Shown one piece after another: positions 13,735 to 23,681 of a DNA stretch of 64,000 nucleotides. The notes under the pieces are model-generated. The model saw only the letters and a program-made list of their open reading frames with translations, did not search any database and was not told the origin of the DNA. This stretch comes from Phaseolus vulgaris (lineage: Eukaryota > Streptophyta > Magnoliopsida > Fabales > Fabaceae): NCBI RefSeq assembly GCF_000499845.2, contig NC_023750.2, forward strand, positions 5,577,478-5,641,477, in the 5' to 3' direction. The translations under genes and the position numbers were made by a program. Each line of letters starts with the position of its first letter. The first letter of the stretch is position 1.

Positions 13735-13735
13735 A

Positions 13736-14075
13736 TTATGTTTATATAAAAATTTGTTAACAACATTAAAAAATACTAAAATATTTCGTCAATAATATCA
13801 AAAAAATTATTAACATTAATAAAGAAAAATTATTATATTTAAATTTACCTAAATATTACCAATAAATTATATATTTAATTAATATAAATTACAAAAAGAT
13901 CATAAAATAGAAACCAATTTTAGAGACAAAAAAATTAGTTGTTATAGTGACTAAATTAGAAATTATTTTATAGACTATAAAAAAAAATTATTACTAAATT
14001 AGTTTTTATTATTGTTAAATAATTTCTAAATTAGTATTTAATTAGCTACGAAAGTTTTAACTACCAATTATTTAG
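13736..14075 (-). repeat. Copy of polygalacturonase upstream flank, right part
   Basis: Continues the block begun at 1-1,103 after the LINE, colinear with 36,690-37,045. From about 13,890 it includes a CACTA-like MITE fragment with the 'aaatagaaaccaatttt' type end also seen at 28,910-31,140. Confidence 0.8.
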
Positions 14076-14086
14076 ATTCTAATGAG

Positions 14087-14887
14087 GAGTTAATACCTCA
14101 ACTACCTAGCATTAAAGAAAAACATTTAATGGTAGATATGTGTGTGCCAAACACATGGCAAGAGGTGAAAGAAGATTTTTCGTGTTCTGGAATTCTTTTG
14201 GGCCACGTGGGCTGCTCGAGGTGGGGGAGAAATTCATATGGGTCTACTTTTGTTTTGAGTGAGAGAGAACATTCTGGTGTGAAGAAAGATGATAAGGGTA
14301 TTAAAATTGGACCTTATCGAACCTATGGAAGAGTGTTCACTGGTCTATCGGCGGTTGATGTCACTCTGGGTGACGAAGTGTGCGCGAACCTTGAGAAGCA
14401 GGACGGTGTTGCAGGGGTTTTGAGGGGGGAAGCTAAGTAACAAGTAAATGTGGAGGATTGGGAGGATGTGGAAAAGAACAGCTGTTCGGAGGCGAATGCA
14501 ATCAGCTGTTCGCAACCCCTGGCCTTGCGGAAGGATCCGGAATTAGAGGTGGTTAAGCCGGTTTTTCCATATGTCCCTTTCGATGTCAGTAATTTGGTGG
14601 ATATAAGGGTAAATCAGACAGTTTTTTTGGTTAAACAACCGTTTGTGAGGGATGATTCTCTTATCGCGTCGGATAGTGCAATTGAAAACTGCAATAGAAT
14701 TTTTTGGAGGAAAAATGGCAAGAACGAAGCTTCTAATGTCTGGAATGTTGGTAAAGAAGCAGGGTATTTTCACCCTGGTCAAGAGGACATGGTTATTAGT
14801 AGTTTACAAGCATTGACGTTTCGGGTTGATAGCAAGGTGAGGAAGTCAAGGGAGGAGATAAGAACGTTTGTTGATGAGAATAATTAA
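14087..14887 (+). pseudogene. LINE 2 ORF1 C-terminal fragment
   Basis: Two open pieces (14,129-14,440 and 14,450-14,887) lie in different frames. They are charged and low complexity, typical of the ORF1 tail, and no RRM or DUF4283 part is present because the element is 5'-truncated. The second piece overlaps the ORF2 start by 14 bp (ORF2 ATG at 14,874-14,876; ORF1 stop at 14,885-14,887), the usual tight ORF1/ORF2 arrangement. Confidence 0.7.
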
Positions 14888-17156
14888 TCTGAATGTTAGA
14901 GGGTTGGGAGGCACCATGAAAAGAAAGTATTTAAGTGACTTAATTAGTAAGGAAAGGGCGGATATGGTGTTGTTACAAGAGACAAATGTGTTGAGGTTAG
15001 TAGGGAGAAAGTTTGTCTTATTTGGGGGAATAATGAAATCGATTGGTTCGAAAACAAAGCGAATAATAGTGTTGGCGGGGTCCTTACAATCTGGAATAAT
15101 AAGTCATTTCAGGTGTCTAATGTCTTTAATGGAAGGAACTTCTCTATTATTGAGGGTTGTTGGAAGATTGGCAATGGGTTACAAGTTACAATAGTAAATG
15201 TATACTGCTTGGGTTCCTTACGGGAGAAGAAAGAGGTTTGGGAAGAGATTAATAGTTACAGGTTGAATCAACATTCAAAGGCCTGGTGCGTTATTGGAGA
15301 CTTTAACTTTATTAGACGGCAATAAGAGAGGAAGAGTATGATCTCGGTGTCAGATTATTCTAGAGAAATAAAAGGTTTTAACGAGTTTATTGAAAAATCA
15401 GATTTGGTTGACATCCCGTTGGTAGGCAGGAAGTTTACTTGGTATAAACCCAACGGATTGGTAAAGAGTATGATTGACAGGGTTCTTGTATCAAAGGAAT
15501 GGCTCGAAGCCTGGCCTCGTTGCAAACAGTTTGTCCTTAACAAATCTATTTTTGACCATTGTGCAGTTGTCCTTAAGGATGTGTTTGTTGATTGGGGACC
15601 AAGACCTTTCAGGAGTTTGGGTGTATGGCAAAAAGACAGTAAATTTAAAGACTTTGTGAGTTTAAAGTGGGCTAGCTACAATGTTCAAGGAAGTGGGCTA
15701 GCTACAATGTTCAAGGAAGTGGGATTTATATCTTCAAAGAAAAATTGAAAAAGCTTAAAGCTGACCTAAAAGTTTGGAACAAAGAAGTTTTCGGGGACGT
15801 TAATTTTGCTAGTGAAGAGTTGCGAAAAAGGATTAATAAGTTAGATACACTGGATGACAATAGGGGGTTAGAAGAGTCTGAAAGGGAGGAGAGAAGGTTG
15901 CTCCCTGTTGAACTTACTACAATTATGTTTAAGCAAGAGGCGGTCATCTTTCAAAAAGCAAGACAAAAGTGGTTGAAACAAGGGGACCTTAATACAAATT
16001 TTTTTCACTCGTCAGTAAAGTGGAGAAGGACAAGGAACGAGCTGCATGGATTGTTTGTTGATGGAAGGTGGTGCGAGGATAAGGTTGTGATCAAGGACAA
16101 GGTCAGGGATTATTTTGAAGATAGGTTTGCCAGGAACGAAACTTGTGCGATTAGGTTGGATAATGTAAGGTTCAATTCTATCTCGGAAGTTGATAACGAG
16201 ATGTTGGTTCGTGACTTCTCTGAAGAAGAAATAAAGGTTGCGGTTTGGAATTGTGAAAGTTCAAAAAGTCCTGGTACTGATGGATTTAATTTTGGTTTCT
16301 TAAAGTTTTGTTGGGATTTTATAAAGTTGGATATGGTGTCAGTTGTGAAGGATTTTGCGGAAAAAAGTCATTAGCCTAGAGGCTCAAATGCTTCTTTCCT
16401 CTGTCTTGTCCCGAAAGTAGAAAATCATATGCAACTCGGTGAGTTCAGACCTATTTCGTTAGTTGGTTGTTTGTATAAAATTATCTCAAAAGCGTTGTCT
16501 CTATGTTTGGAAAAGGTAATTAGTAAAGTTGTTGATATGAGACAGTCGGCTTTTCTTGAAGGTAGGGGTCTGTTGGAAAGTTTACTAGTAGCTAATGAGG
16601 TGCTGGAGGAATATAAAAGAAAGAGGAAAAGTTGTGTGTTCTTCAAAGTCGATTATGAGAAGGCGTACAACTCGGTAAGCTGTGATTTTATTTATTATAT
16701 GCTAGAAAGGTTGGGTTTCTGCGATAGATGGATCCGGTGGATAAAGTGTTGCTTAAAATCCGCTTTAGTTTATGTGCTTGTTAACGGTAGTCCAACTAGG
16801 GAGTTTATCCCTGGGAGGGGACTACGCCAAGGCGATCCGCTAGCTCCGTTTCTCTTTCTTTTAGTTGCAGAAGGGTTGGCTGGAGTCTCTAGGATGGCAG
16901 AAGAGAAGAATTTGATTGATAGTCTAGGAGTTGGGAGAGATAGAGTGAAGGTGAACATGTTGCAATATGCTGATGATACTTTATTCTTTTGCGAAGCTAA
17001 CTCTAAAAGTATCTTTAATATCAAGGTGATCTTGTTGTGTTTTGAACTTGCTTTTGGGCTTAAGGTGAATTTTTTAAAAAGCAGATTGGGCGGGCAGGGG
17101 TTGGATCAAAGTTCGATCCAGCAGTTCGCGACTATGCTTAATTGTAATGTGATGAC

Positions 17157-18296
17157 TGTTAGAATGGATGGCTTTAAACTAGAGGGGGGTGAATTGTTTA
17201 AAGAGGGTTTTCAAAAACTTTTGAGTCAAGAATGAAATTATCTCAAGAAACAATTGATAAGGAATCCAGTTTGCCAAAATAGCAAGCAAAAATAGCAGTA
17301 CCAGAAAAACAATCGGTTGTTTTACAAAAACAATCGGTTGTTTATACCAGTAAACAAATATCAAACTGAAATTAAAGAGATTAAGGATAGAGAGAATGCA
17401 CACAGATGTTTATACTGGTTCACTCCAAACCCAGAGTTACATCCAGTCTTCTCAGAAACCTCTGAGGAATTCCAGTAAGCAATCACACCTAGATCACTTA
17501 CACCACAACTAAGAAAGTGACCTTGATCCCCTCAAGACACACACTCTTCTTGGCCAACACACCAACACTAAGATTGGTGATCTTGATCCCCTCAAGAACA
17601 CACAACATATCTCAGCAAACACACAAACGAAACTTGTTCAACAGAGTACAAGGATTACACTTGTTACAGAAGATAATCTGAAATCAATACAAGCCGAAAT
17701 CCTATTCCACACACTTTGATCAATCTCAATCTCTAAGCAATTTCAACTCTTTGAAAAACTCAAAATCTATATTCTTTTATTCACAAAACACAAATATGTT
17801 TTTCTGAATATATCAAAGATGTTGTTTGTTATCAAATCTTAACAAACTATTTATTGCATTTAAGGATTGGTCAAAACATTTAAAGACTGAACCGTAATCA
17901 ATTAAAACATTTAAAGCTCAGTCAAAGATAAAACGGTTTTTCTGTTATGGTACCAAAACAAACAATCGGTTGTTTCCTCGAATCAATCAGTTGTTTTGGT
18001 TTTAACAGTTCAACCATTTGAAAAACAGTTTTCAATCTTTTCTACAAACATCTAAGTATAAACAATTGGTTGTTTCGACAAAACAATCGGTTGTTTTTAA
18101 CTTAGTTTGAAAAACATTTTTCTTTCAAAAAGATTGAGAATGCCTATGCTTTGGATTCAATCAAGGAGTGGATTACAACACTCAAACTACCCCAGATCCT
18201 AACTAAAACAGCACAACAACAGCAAGCACAACTAAGGCTTCAACATCCTTCAAAGGGTTTGGATTCTTCAAAGCTTGAACACCACATGGTTCAACA
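17157..18296 (-). repeat. 3' LTR of the gag-only element
   Basis: 1,140 bp. It carries three doublets of the CAATCGGTTGTTT motif (starts 17,310/17,331, 17,963/17,984, 18,063/18,084). It is shorter than its partner mainly because it has two rather than three motif copies in the first cluster. Confidence 0.92.
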
Positions 18297-18311
18297 ATCT
18301 CCCCCTATTTG

Positions 18312-18723
18312 ATGAAGACAAATCCCTGATGCTTGTGTTGTACCTGATTGAATCTGAAGGAGTTCCTGCAAAGCACAGTTTTAAACAAAGCATAGGACTT
18401 CTAATATTTGGTTAGCATAGAAACAAGTATAGAAATACAGAGCATAATATCATAATATTCAACAAACAAATATAAGAGAAAAAACCTATAAGGTTTCACT
18501 CATCCAAACTGTTTTGCAGAAAAACAATTAAAAATAGAAATTAAACACAACATACAGCATATATCTCCCCCTATTTGTCTTCACAAATAGACAAAGAGAA
18601 GAGATAAAACAAGATAATTGTTTGGAATACATCAGAATTAAACAGCAAAAGCAGCAAAAAGAGAAATTGATACAACCATAAAAAACAATCGGTTGTTTCG
18701 ATACATCAACCAGTTGTTTTTCT
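18312..18723. other. Internal spacer of the gag-only element, 3' side
   Basis: Non-coding spacer between the polypurine tract and the accessory gene, with one motif doublet (18,686/18,707). No gene seen. Confidence 0.6.
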
Positions 18724-19926
18724 TCATTCATCATCATCAGCATATTGAAGATCAAAGATTTGGTTCTGTACAGCCTCGATCTGTTCATCTAGAGTCATGA
18801 AACGTGCATCCATGCTGTCAAACCTGTTATCAATCCTCTGGAAATTGCTGACACAGAGATCATGGAGATTCCTTTGATTCTCCACAAAGCTATCAAGTCT
18901 ATTTACCATGAGTCTCTCAAAAGGAGACATGGTTTGCATCCTTTCTTCTTGATTTCCAGCACCAACACTTGGTCTAGCATCTTGATAATCTTCAGGTGGA
19001 TCTTCATGTTGAACATCCATATCAGCAGGTTTATCTTGTTCAAGATCAGTAGCAGCACTAGATGAGGCACCAAGGTCACCATCTTTGCTAATCCATTTGC
19101 CACATACTTTGGTAAAACCCATTTTGCTGAGTGATCCATTGTTTAACTCTTGAATTGACTTAACCAACTCAGATGTTTCATCTTCAAGGTTCACTTCAAA
19201 ATAGAGTAGAAATTTAGATACCAAAACAGCATATGGATAGTGATAGTCACTTAACCTCATAGCCTTTTGCATGTGCTCTTTGATGATGTGGATCCAATTG
19301 ATTTTGATCTTCTTCATGATGCATAAGATGTACACCAGATCCTCCTCAGTAAGAACAGAGTGATTGCTCCCCCTTGGAGTTAGAATCCAAGTCACAATGA
19401 GGGCTAGCAACCTTTCATCAAGTTTTAGACCTCCAACCGAGCATGTTCTAACTTGAGCATGTTGATTCTTCAAGCAACTCTTGTAGTATTGGATTTTGTT
19501 GAAATCCTCCACTACTCCAAGGTTTCCCTTGTTGATTCTAAGGCCAGAGAACTTGATACCAACAACAGCAGCCCATACCTCATGGGTTATCTCCATGTCT
19601 ACACCTTTTACATGAGAAACTAGATTGTTTCCCTCAAACTTTAGATTTGTGTAGAACACCCTTATCAAATCTGGGTAGATGTTTCCCTTCATCTCCAGGA
19701 ACTTTCTAAGAGATTGATCTTTGAGTAGCCTCCTTACATTATCCAGATTTTGACTTTTCAGCCAATCAAAGCAGACAACCTTGGGGTTGTTTATCACTTT
19801 GGTACTTGTTTCATACCTATACTTCTCAATAAGATCATTGTCTCCAGAAAACCAACCTTCTAGCCTTCCTCCAGACCTTACACCTCTGGTTTTGACTCTC
19901 TTTGAGGTGGGAGGAGTTGATTCCAT
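18724..19926 (-). CDS. Accessory protein of the gag-only element (putative plant transposon protein type)
   Basis: An intact 400-codon frame between gag and the 3' LTR. Residues about 50-240 resemble the 'putative plant transposon protein' domain (Pfam Transposase_32 family, recognised from memory): a conserved block around PDLIRVFYTNL and a V-x-G-V-x(4)-T-x-E-x-W pattern follow one another as in that family. Residues about 250-330 are polar and acidic, and 335-395 look like a coiled coil. The function of the family is unknown to me; despite the name there is no evident DDE triad. Being open in an otherwise pol-less element suggests recent activity or some selection. It stands where pol would normally be. 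Confidence 0.72.
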   Translation of the reverse strand: MESTPPTSKRVKTRGVRSGGRLEGWFSGDNDLIEKYRYETSTKVINNPKVVCFDWLKSQNLDNVRRLLKDQSLRKFLEMKGNIYPDLIRVFYTNLKFEGNNLVSHVKGVDMEITHEVWAAVVGIKFSGLRINKGNLGVVEDFNKIQYYKSCLKNQHAQVRTCSVGGLKLDERLLALIVTWILTPRGSNHSVLTEEDLVYILCIMKKIKINWIHIIKEHMQKAMRLSDYHYPYAVLVSKFLLYFEVNLEDETSELVKSIQELNNGSLSKMGFTKVCGKWISKDGDLGASSSAATDLEQDKPADMDVQHEDPPEDYQDARPSVGAGNQEERMQTMSPFERLMVNRLDSFVENQRNLHDLCVSNFQRIDNRFDSMDARFMTLDEQIEAVQNQIFDLQYADDDE

Positions 19927-20815
19927 GATGGTAGAGAAGAAAACAGAGAAAAGCTTACTTCACTGATTTTGCAAGAGATGTTGCAAGAGATGTTGCAATT
20001 GGTTGTTCTTGAGGAAGAGATCAGCTGCAACAGATTTTATAGCAGTAATAGAATCAAATCATTCAATGATATTTGTGGGTACCAGATTTTCAGAGAGAGA
20101 GGACTTGACCCTGCCCTGCATAGAAAACGTCAGAAAAAGCTGAAAATCACATGGTTTTCACATGTGATCTTTGACTAGTCATTAAGGCTCTTGAATTTCC
20201 AAGATTTTGGAATATATTCCTTTATGACTGTTGTAACTTCTCTCTGAACGTGATCAGCTTTCAACACAGGTTCTTTGACCAAGGATTCTCTCTTTAAAAA
20301 GATCTGCAACGGATAGAAATTCAAAATAGAAATTAAATTGATTTCTTCACAGTGCTATCAGACTCAAAACAATCGGTTGTTTCGAAGAAATAATCGATTG
20401 TTTTTCTGCAGCAGTTAAAACTGATTTTGAATTTTAACCATGAGCAGAAAGAGTTCAAAGCATATGAAGTTAAGCATATTAAAAAGATATTTAACCATGT
20501 GAAAGAACTTTAAAACAGAAATTAAGAACAAAGAAAGGAAGGTCTTATCCTTTATGTTATTTCTTCAATGAGCCATGTGCTTTATGATCAAGAAGCCTCT
20601 TTTCACTGTTGAGGGCCTTTGGACAGATGCAGAGCATTGATTAAGCTTCAATGATGGTCTTTTTCTTCCAAAAGCTTGATCACATGACTTAGTCCTTCAC
20701 ACTTCTTTAGAATTCCTGCACAAGCATGAGTTCAAGCAACAAGATTTGGTCCCTTCACAAATGTGGGTCCAATTGATTTCTTTTTCTCATTTGGAACCTC
20801 ACATCCTTTAGGAAT
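19927..20815. other. Internal spacer between accessory gene and gag
   Basis: Non-coding in all frames beyond short pieces. One motif doublet lies at 20,370/20,391. No pol remnant is recognisable here, where pol would be expected. Confidence 0.6.
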
Positions 20816-22462
20816 TCATTTCATGTAGCCTCTAGGAATAGAGAATTTTCTTATTTTGCAGAATCTAACCGAATGGCCCTTTTTCATGCAATAAAAGCAT
20901 GTAACAACCGGTTGTTTCGATTTAACAATCGGTTGTTTTACTGGCTTTCTTGAAAAAAAATTTGAAAACTTATCTTGTTGATTCTGTGGATTGAAACCTA
21001 AACCACCCTTTCCAAAAACACAGCTTTGAGATGCCAAGACATTCTCAAAGTTAGATTTCCCCTTTGAAAGCTTGTCCACAGTTTCAACAAGATAATGAAC
21101 CTTTTTCTCAAGATTTTCACAATTTTCGCAAATGAGAGTGTCACACTTGCAAGAAAAATTTTTGAAGTGATTTTCCAGATTCTTGAAATCATTTTTAGAT
21201 TTTTCAATCTCATCTTCAAGTGATTTCACTCTCTTTTCCAGCCAGCTGTTAAGTTCTTTCAATCGGTTGTTTGAAAGAACCAATCGATTAGCTTCATCAT
21301 GAGTTTCTTGAAAAGCTTCAAGTAATTCACTGTAATTTTGTTCATTCAAGGAAGCACATGAACTTACCTCACTTGAGCTGCAAGATTCATCATCATCTTC
21401 AGCAATCAAGCAGATGTTTGCTTTCTCATCTTCACTTGATGAAGAGCTTGATGATGATACTTCATTTTCATCCCAAGCTATGTAGGCTCTCTTTGTCTTG
21501 CCTTTCTTTTCCTTGTAACTAGGCTTTTTCTCCTTGCTCTTTTTTGGACAATCTGCCTTTATATGACCTTGTTCACCACAACCAAAACAAGTATAGTTAT
21601 TGGAATTAAAATCATTGGATTTCTTGTTTCCATACCTATCTTTGTTGTTGTCCTTGTTGCGGTTTCTTTTCAAGAATTTGCTGAACTTTCTTGACAGCAA
21701 GCTAAGGTTTTCTTCATCACTATCATCACTGGAATCTTGTTTCCCTTTGTGCTTGGATGCTTTTAAGGCTATGCTCCTTGTGTGCTTATCTTCACTCTCT
21801 TGAACATTGAGTCTATTCATCTCTAACTCATGTTCCATAAGCTTTCCAAACAAAGAAGCAACACTTAATGATGTTAGATCTTTAGATTCGGAAATAGCAG
21901 TTACCTTTGGTTGCCATGCTCTATCAAGACATTTCAAGATCTTGATGTTCAGCTCTTCTTTATCAAAGGTCTTGTCAAGACTCATAAGGTGATTGATGAT
22001 GTGCGTGAATCTTTTCTGCACCTCAGCAATTGTTTCTCCTTTAAGCATTCTAAACATCTCATACTCTTGGATTAGAGCATGCTTTCTAGCTCTCTTCACC
22101 TCATTTGTTCCTTCATGAGTAACTTCCAAGGTGTCCCACATCTCTTTTGATGATTTGCATTGAGAGACCCTGAAAAACTCATCAGAATTTAAAGCAGAGG
22201 TTATTATATTTTTGGCAATGCAATCGAATTTGGCCTTCTTGCTTTCTGAATCAGCCCATTGAGACCATGGCTTTTCAATGAAAGATCCATCTTTTTCAAA
22301 CTTTGGGACAAAAGGACCATTTTCAATTGCATCCCAAATTCCTTTGTCAAGTGATTCCATAAATATTTTCACTTTTACTTTCCAAAATTGGTAGTTCAAA
22401 CCACAAAACAGAGGTGGTTTGTTGATTGAAGCACCTTCCCCAAAAGGTAGTCTATCAGCCAT
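20816..22462 (-). CDS. Gag polyprotein of the gag-only element
   Basis: An intact 548-codon frame. Residues about 15-220 are the DUF4219/UBN2-type capsid region of copia-like Gag (conserved W residues, K-x-M-W-D-x-L near 106-112). A basic serine/aspartate region follows, then a CCHC knuckle at 292-305 (CFGCGEQGHIKADC), a serine-rich acidic stretch (about 340-380), a predicted coiled coil (about 385-475) and a second CCHC knuckle at 522-535. The methionine at 22,462 is chosen because it lies just inside the primer site, as in related elements. The protein would pack RNA into particles. Two doublets of the element's 13-bp motif lie inside this coding sequence. Confidence 0.9.
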   Translation of the reverse strand: MADRLPFGEGASINKPPLFCGLNYQFWKVKVKIFMESLDKGIWDAIENGPFVPKFEKDGSFIEKPWSQWADSESKKAKFDCIAKNIITSALNSDEFFRVSQCKSSKEMWDTLEVTHEGTNEVKRARKHALIQEYEMFRMLKGETIAEVQKRFTHIINHLMSLDKTFDKEELNIKILKCLDRAWQPKVTAISESKDLTSLSVASLFGKLMEHELEMNRLNVQESEDKHTRSIALKASKHKGKQDSSDDSDEENLSLLSRKFSKFLKRNRNKDNNKDRYGNKKSNDFNSNNYTCFGCGEQGHIKADCPKKSKEKKPSYKEKKGKTKRAYIAWDENEVSSSSSSSSEDEKANICLIAEDDDESCSSSEVSSCASLNEQNYSELLEAFQETHDEANRLVLSNNRLKELNSWLEKRVKSLEDEIEKSKNDFKNLENHFKNFSCKCDTLICENCENLEKKVHYLVETVDKLSKGKSNFENVLASQSCVFGKGGLGFNPQNQQDKFSNFFSRKPVKQPIVKSKQPVVTCFYCMKKGHSVRFCKIRKFSIPRGYMK

Positions 22463-22522
22463 TTAAAAACAGTTTTAGGATCAACTTGAATAACTTTCAA
22501 GAACCAAGCTCTTGATGCCAAT

Positions 22523-23681
22523 TGTTAGAATGGATGGCTTTAAACTAAAGGGGAGGTGAATTCTTTAAAGAGAGTTTTCACAAACTTTTGAGTCAAGAAT
22601 GAAATTATCTCAAGAAACAATTGATAAGGAATCCAGTTTGCCAAAACAGCAAGCAAAAACTGCAGTACCAGAAAAACAATCGGTTGTTTTACAAAAACAA
22701 TCGGTTGTTTTACAAAAACAATCGGTTGTTTATACCAGTAAACAAATATCAAACTGAAATTAAAGAGATTAAGGATAGAGAGAATGCACACAGATGTTTA
22801 TACTGGTTCACTCCAAACCCAGAGCTACATCCAATCTTCTCAGAAACCTCTGAGGAATTCCAGTAAGCAATCACACCTAGATCACTTACACCACAACCAA
22901 GAAAGTGACATTGATCCCCTCAAGACACACTCTTCTTGGCCAACACACCAACACTAAGATTGGTGATCTTGATCCCCTCAAGAAGACACAGCAAATCTCA
23001 GCAAACACACAAACGAAACTTGTTCAACAGAGTACAAGGATTACACTTGTTACAGAAGATAATCTGAAATCAATACAAGCCGAAATCCTATTCCACACAC
23101 TTTGATCAATCTCAATCTCTAAGCAATCTCAACTCTTTGAAAAACTCAAAATCTATATTCTTTCATTCACAAAACACAAATATGTTTTTCTGAATATATC
23201 AAAGATGTTGTTTGTTATCAAATCTTAACAAACTATTTATTGCATTTAAGGATTGGTCAAAGCATTTAAAGACTAAAGCGTAATCATTTAAAACATTTAA
23301 AGCTCAGTCAAAGATAAAATAGTTTTTCTGTTATGGTACCAAAACAAACAATCGGTTGTTTCCCCGAATCAATCGGTTGTTTTGGTTCTAACAGTTCAAC
23401 CATTTGAAAAACAGTTTTCAATCTTTTCTAAAAACATCTAAGTATAAAGAATCGGTTGTTTCGACAAAACAATCGGTTGTTTTTAACTTAGTTTGAAAAC
23501 ATTTTTCTTTCAAAAAGATTGAGAATGCCTATGTTTTGGATTCAATCAAGGAGTGGATTACAACACTCAAACTACCCCAGATCCTAACTAAAACAGCACA
23601 ACAACAGCAAGCACAACTAAGGCTTCAACATCCTTCAAAGGGTTTGGATTCTTCAAAGCTTGAACACCACATGGTTCAACA
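22523..23681 (-). repeat. 5' LTR of the gag-only element
   Basis: 1,159 bp. Contains a triplet (22,677/22,698/22,719) and two doublets (23,349/23,370 and 23,449/23,470) of the CAATCGGTTGTTT motif. Followed in element sense by the primer site. Confidence 0.92.

Larger units (their letters stand above)
1104..13735 (-). mobile_element. L1-type LINE, 5'-truncated, with nested insertions
   Basis: A non-LTR retrotransposon on the minus strand. Its 3' end is the short T-run at about 1,104-1,110 (poly(A) on the minus strand), preceded in element sense by a tail like that of the LINE ending at 25,260. Its 5' end falls inside the RRM of ORF1 near 13,735. It interrupts PG-flank DNA: 1-1,103 and 13,736 onward join as 35,708-36,691 and 36,690 onward do in the uninterrupted copy. 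A target duplication of about 4 bp (TTAT) is possible. Nested inside are a copia element (7,468-12,043) and a Gypsy-like LTR remnant near 1,700-2,930. Both ORFs are degenerate, so the element is dead. Confidence 0.85.
17157..23681 (-). mobile_element. Non-autonomous gag-only LTR retrotransposon (TR-GAG-like)
   Basis: A 6,525-bp element on the minus strand with LTRs of 1,140 bp (17,157-18,296) and 1,159 bp (22,523-23,681), both TG...CA on the plus strand, and a perfect 5-bp target duplication ATGAC (17,152-17,156 and 23,682-23,686). The primer site follows the right LTR (minus strand of about 22,505-22,522) and resembles a variant tRNA-Met site; the polypurine tract is the complement of 18,297-18,311. 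It encodes a 548-residue Gag and a 400-residue accessory protein, and I find no protease, integrase, reverse transcriptase or RNase H. Mobility would need enzymes from another element. It matches the described TR-GAG idea but with an extra gene. Confidence 0.92.

Noticed and set aside
17310..23470. CRISPR-like array
   Set aside because: The repeated 13-mers come in isolated doublets with 8-bp spacers inside a plant retrotransposon, including its coding region; no array and no cas genes.
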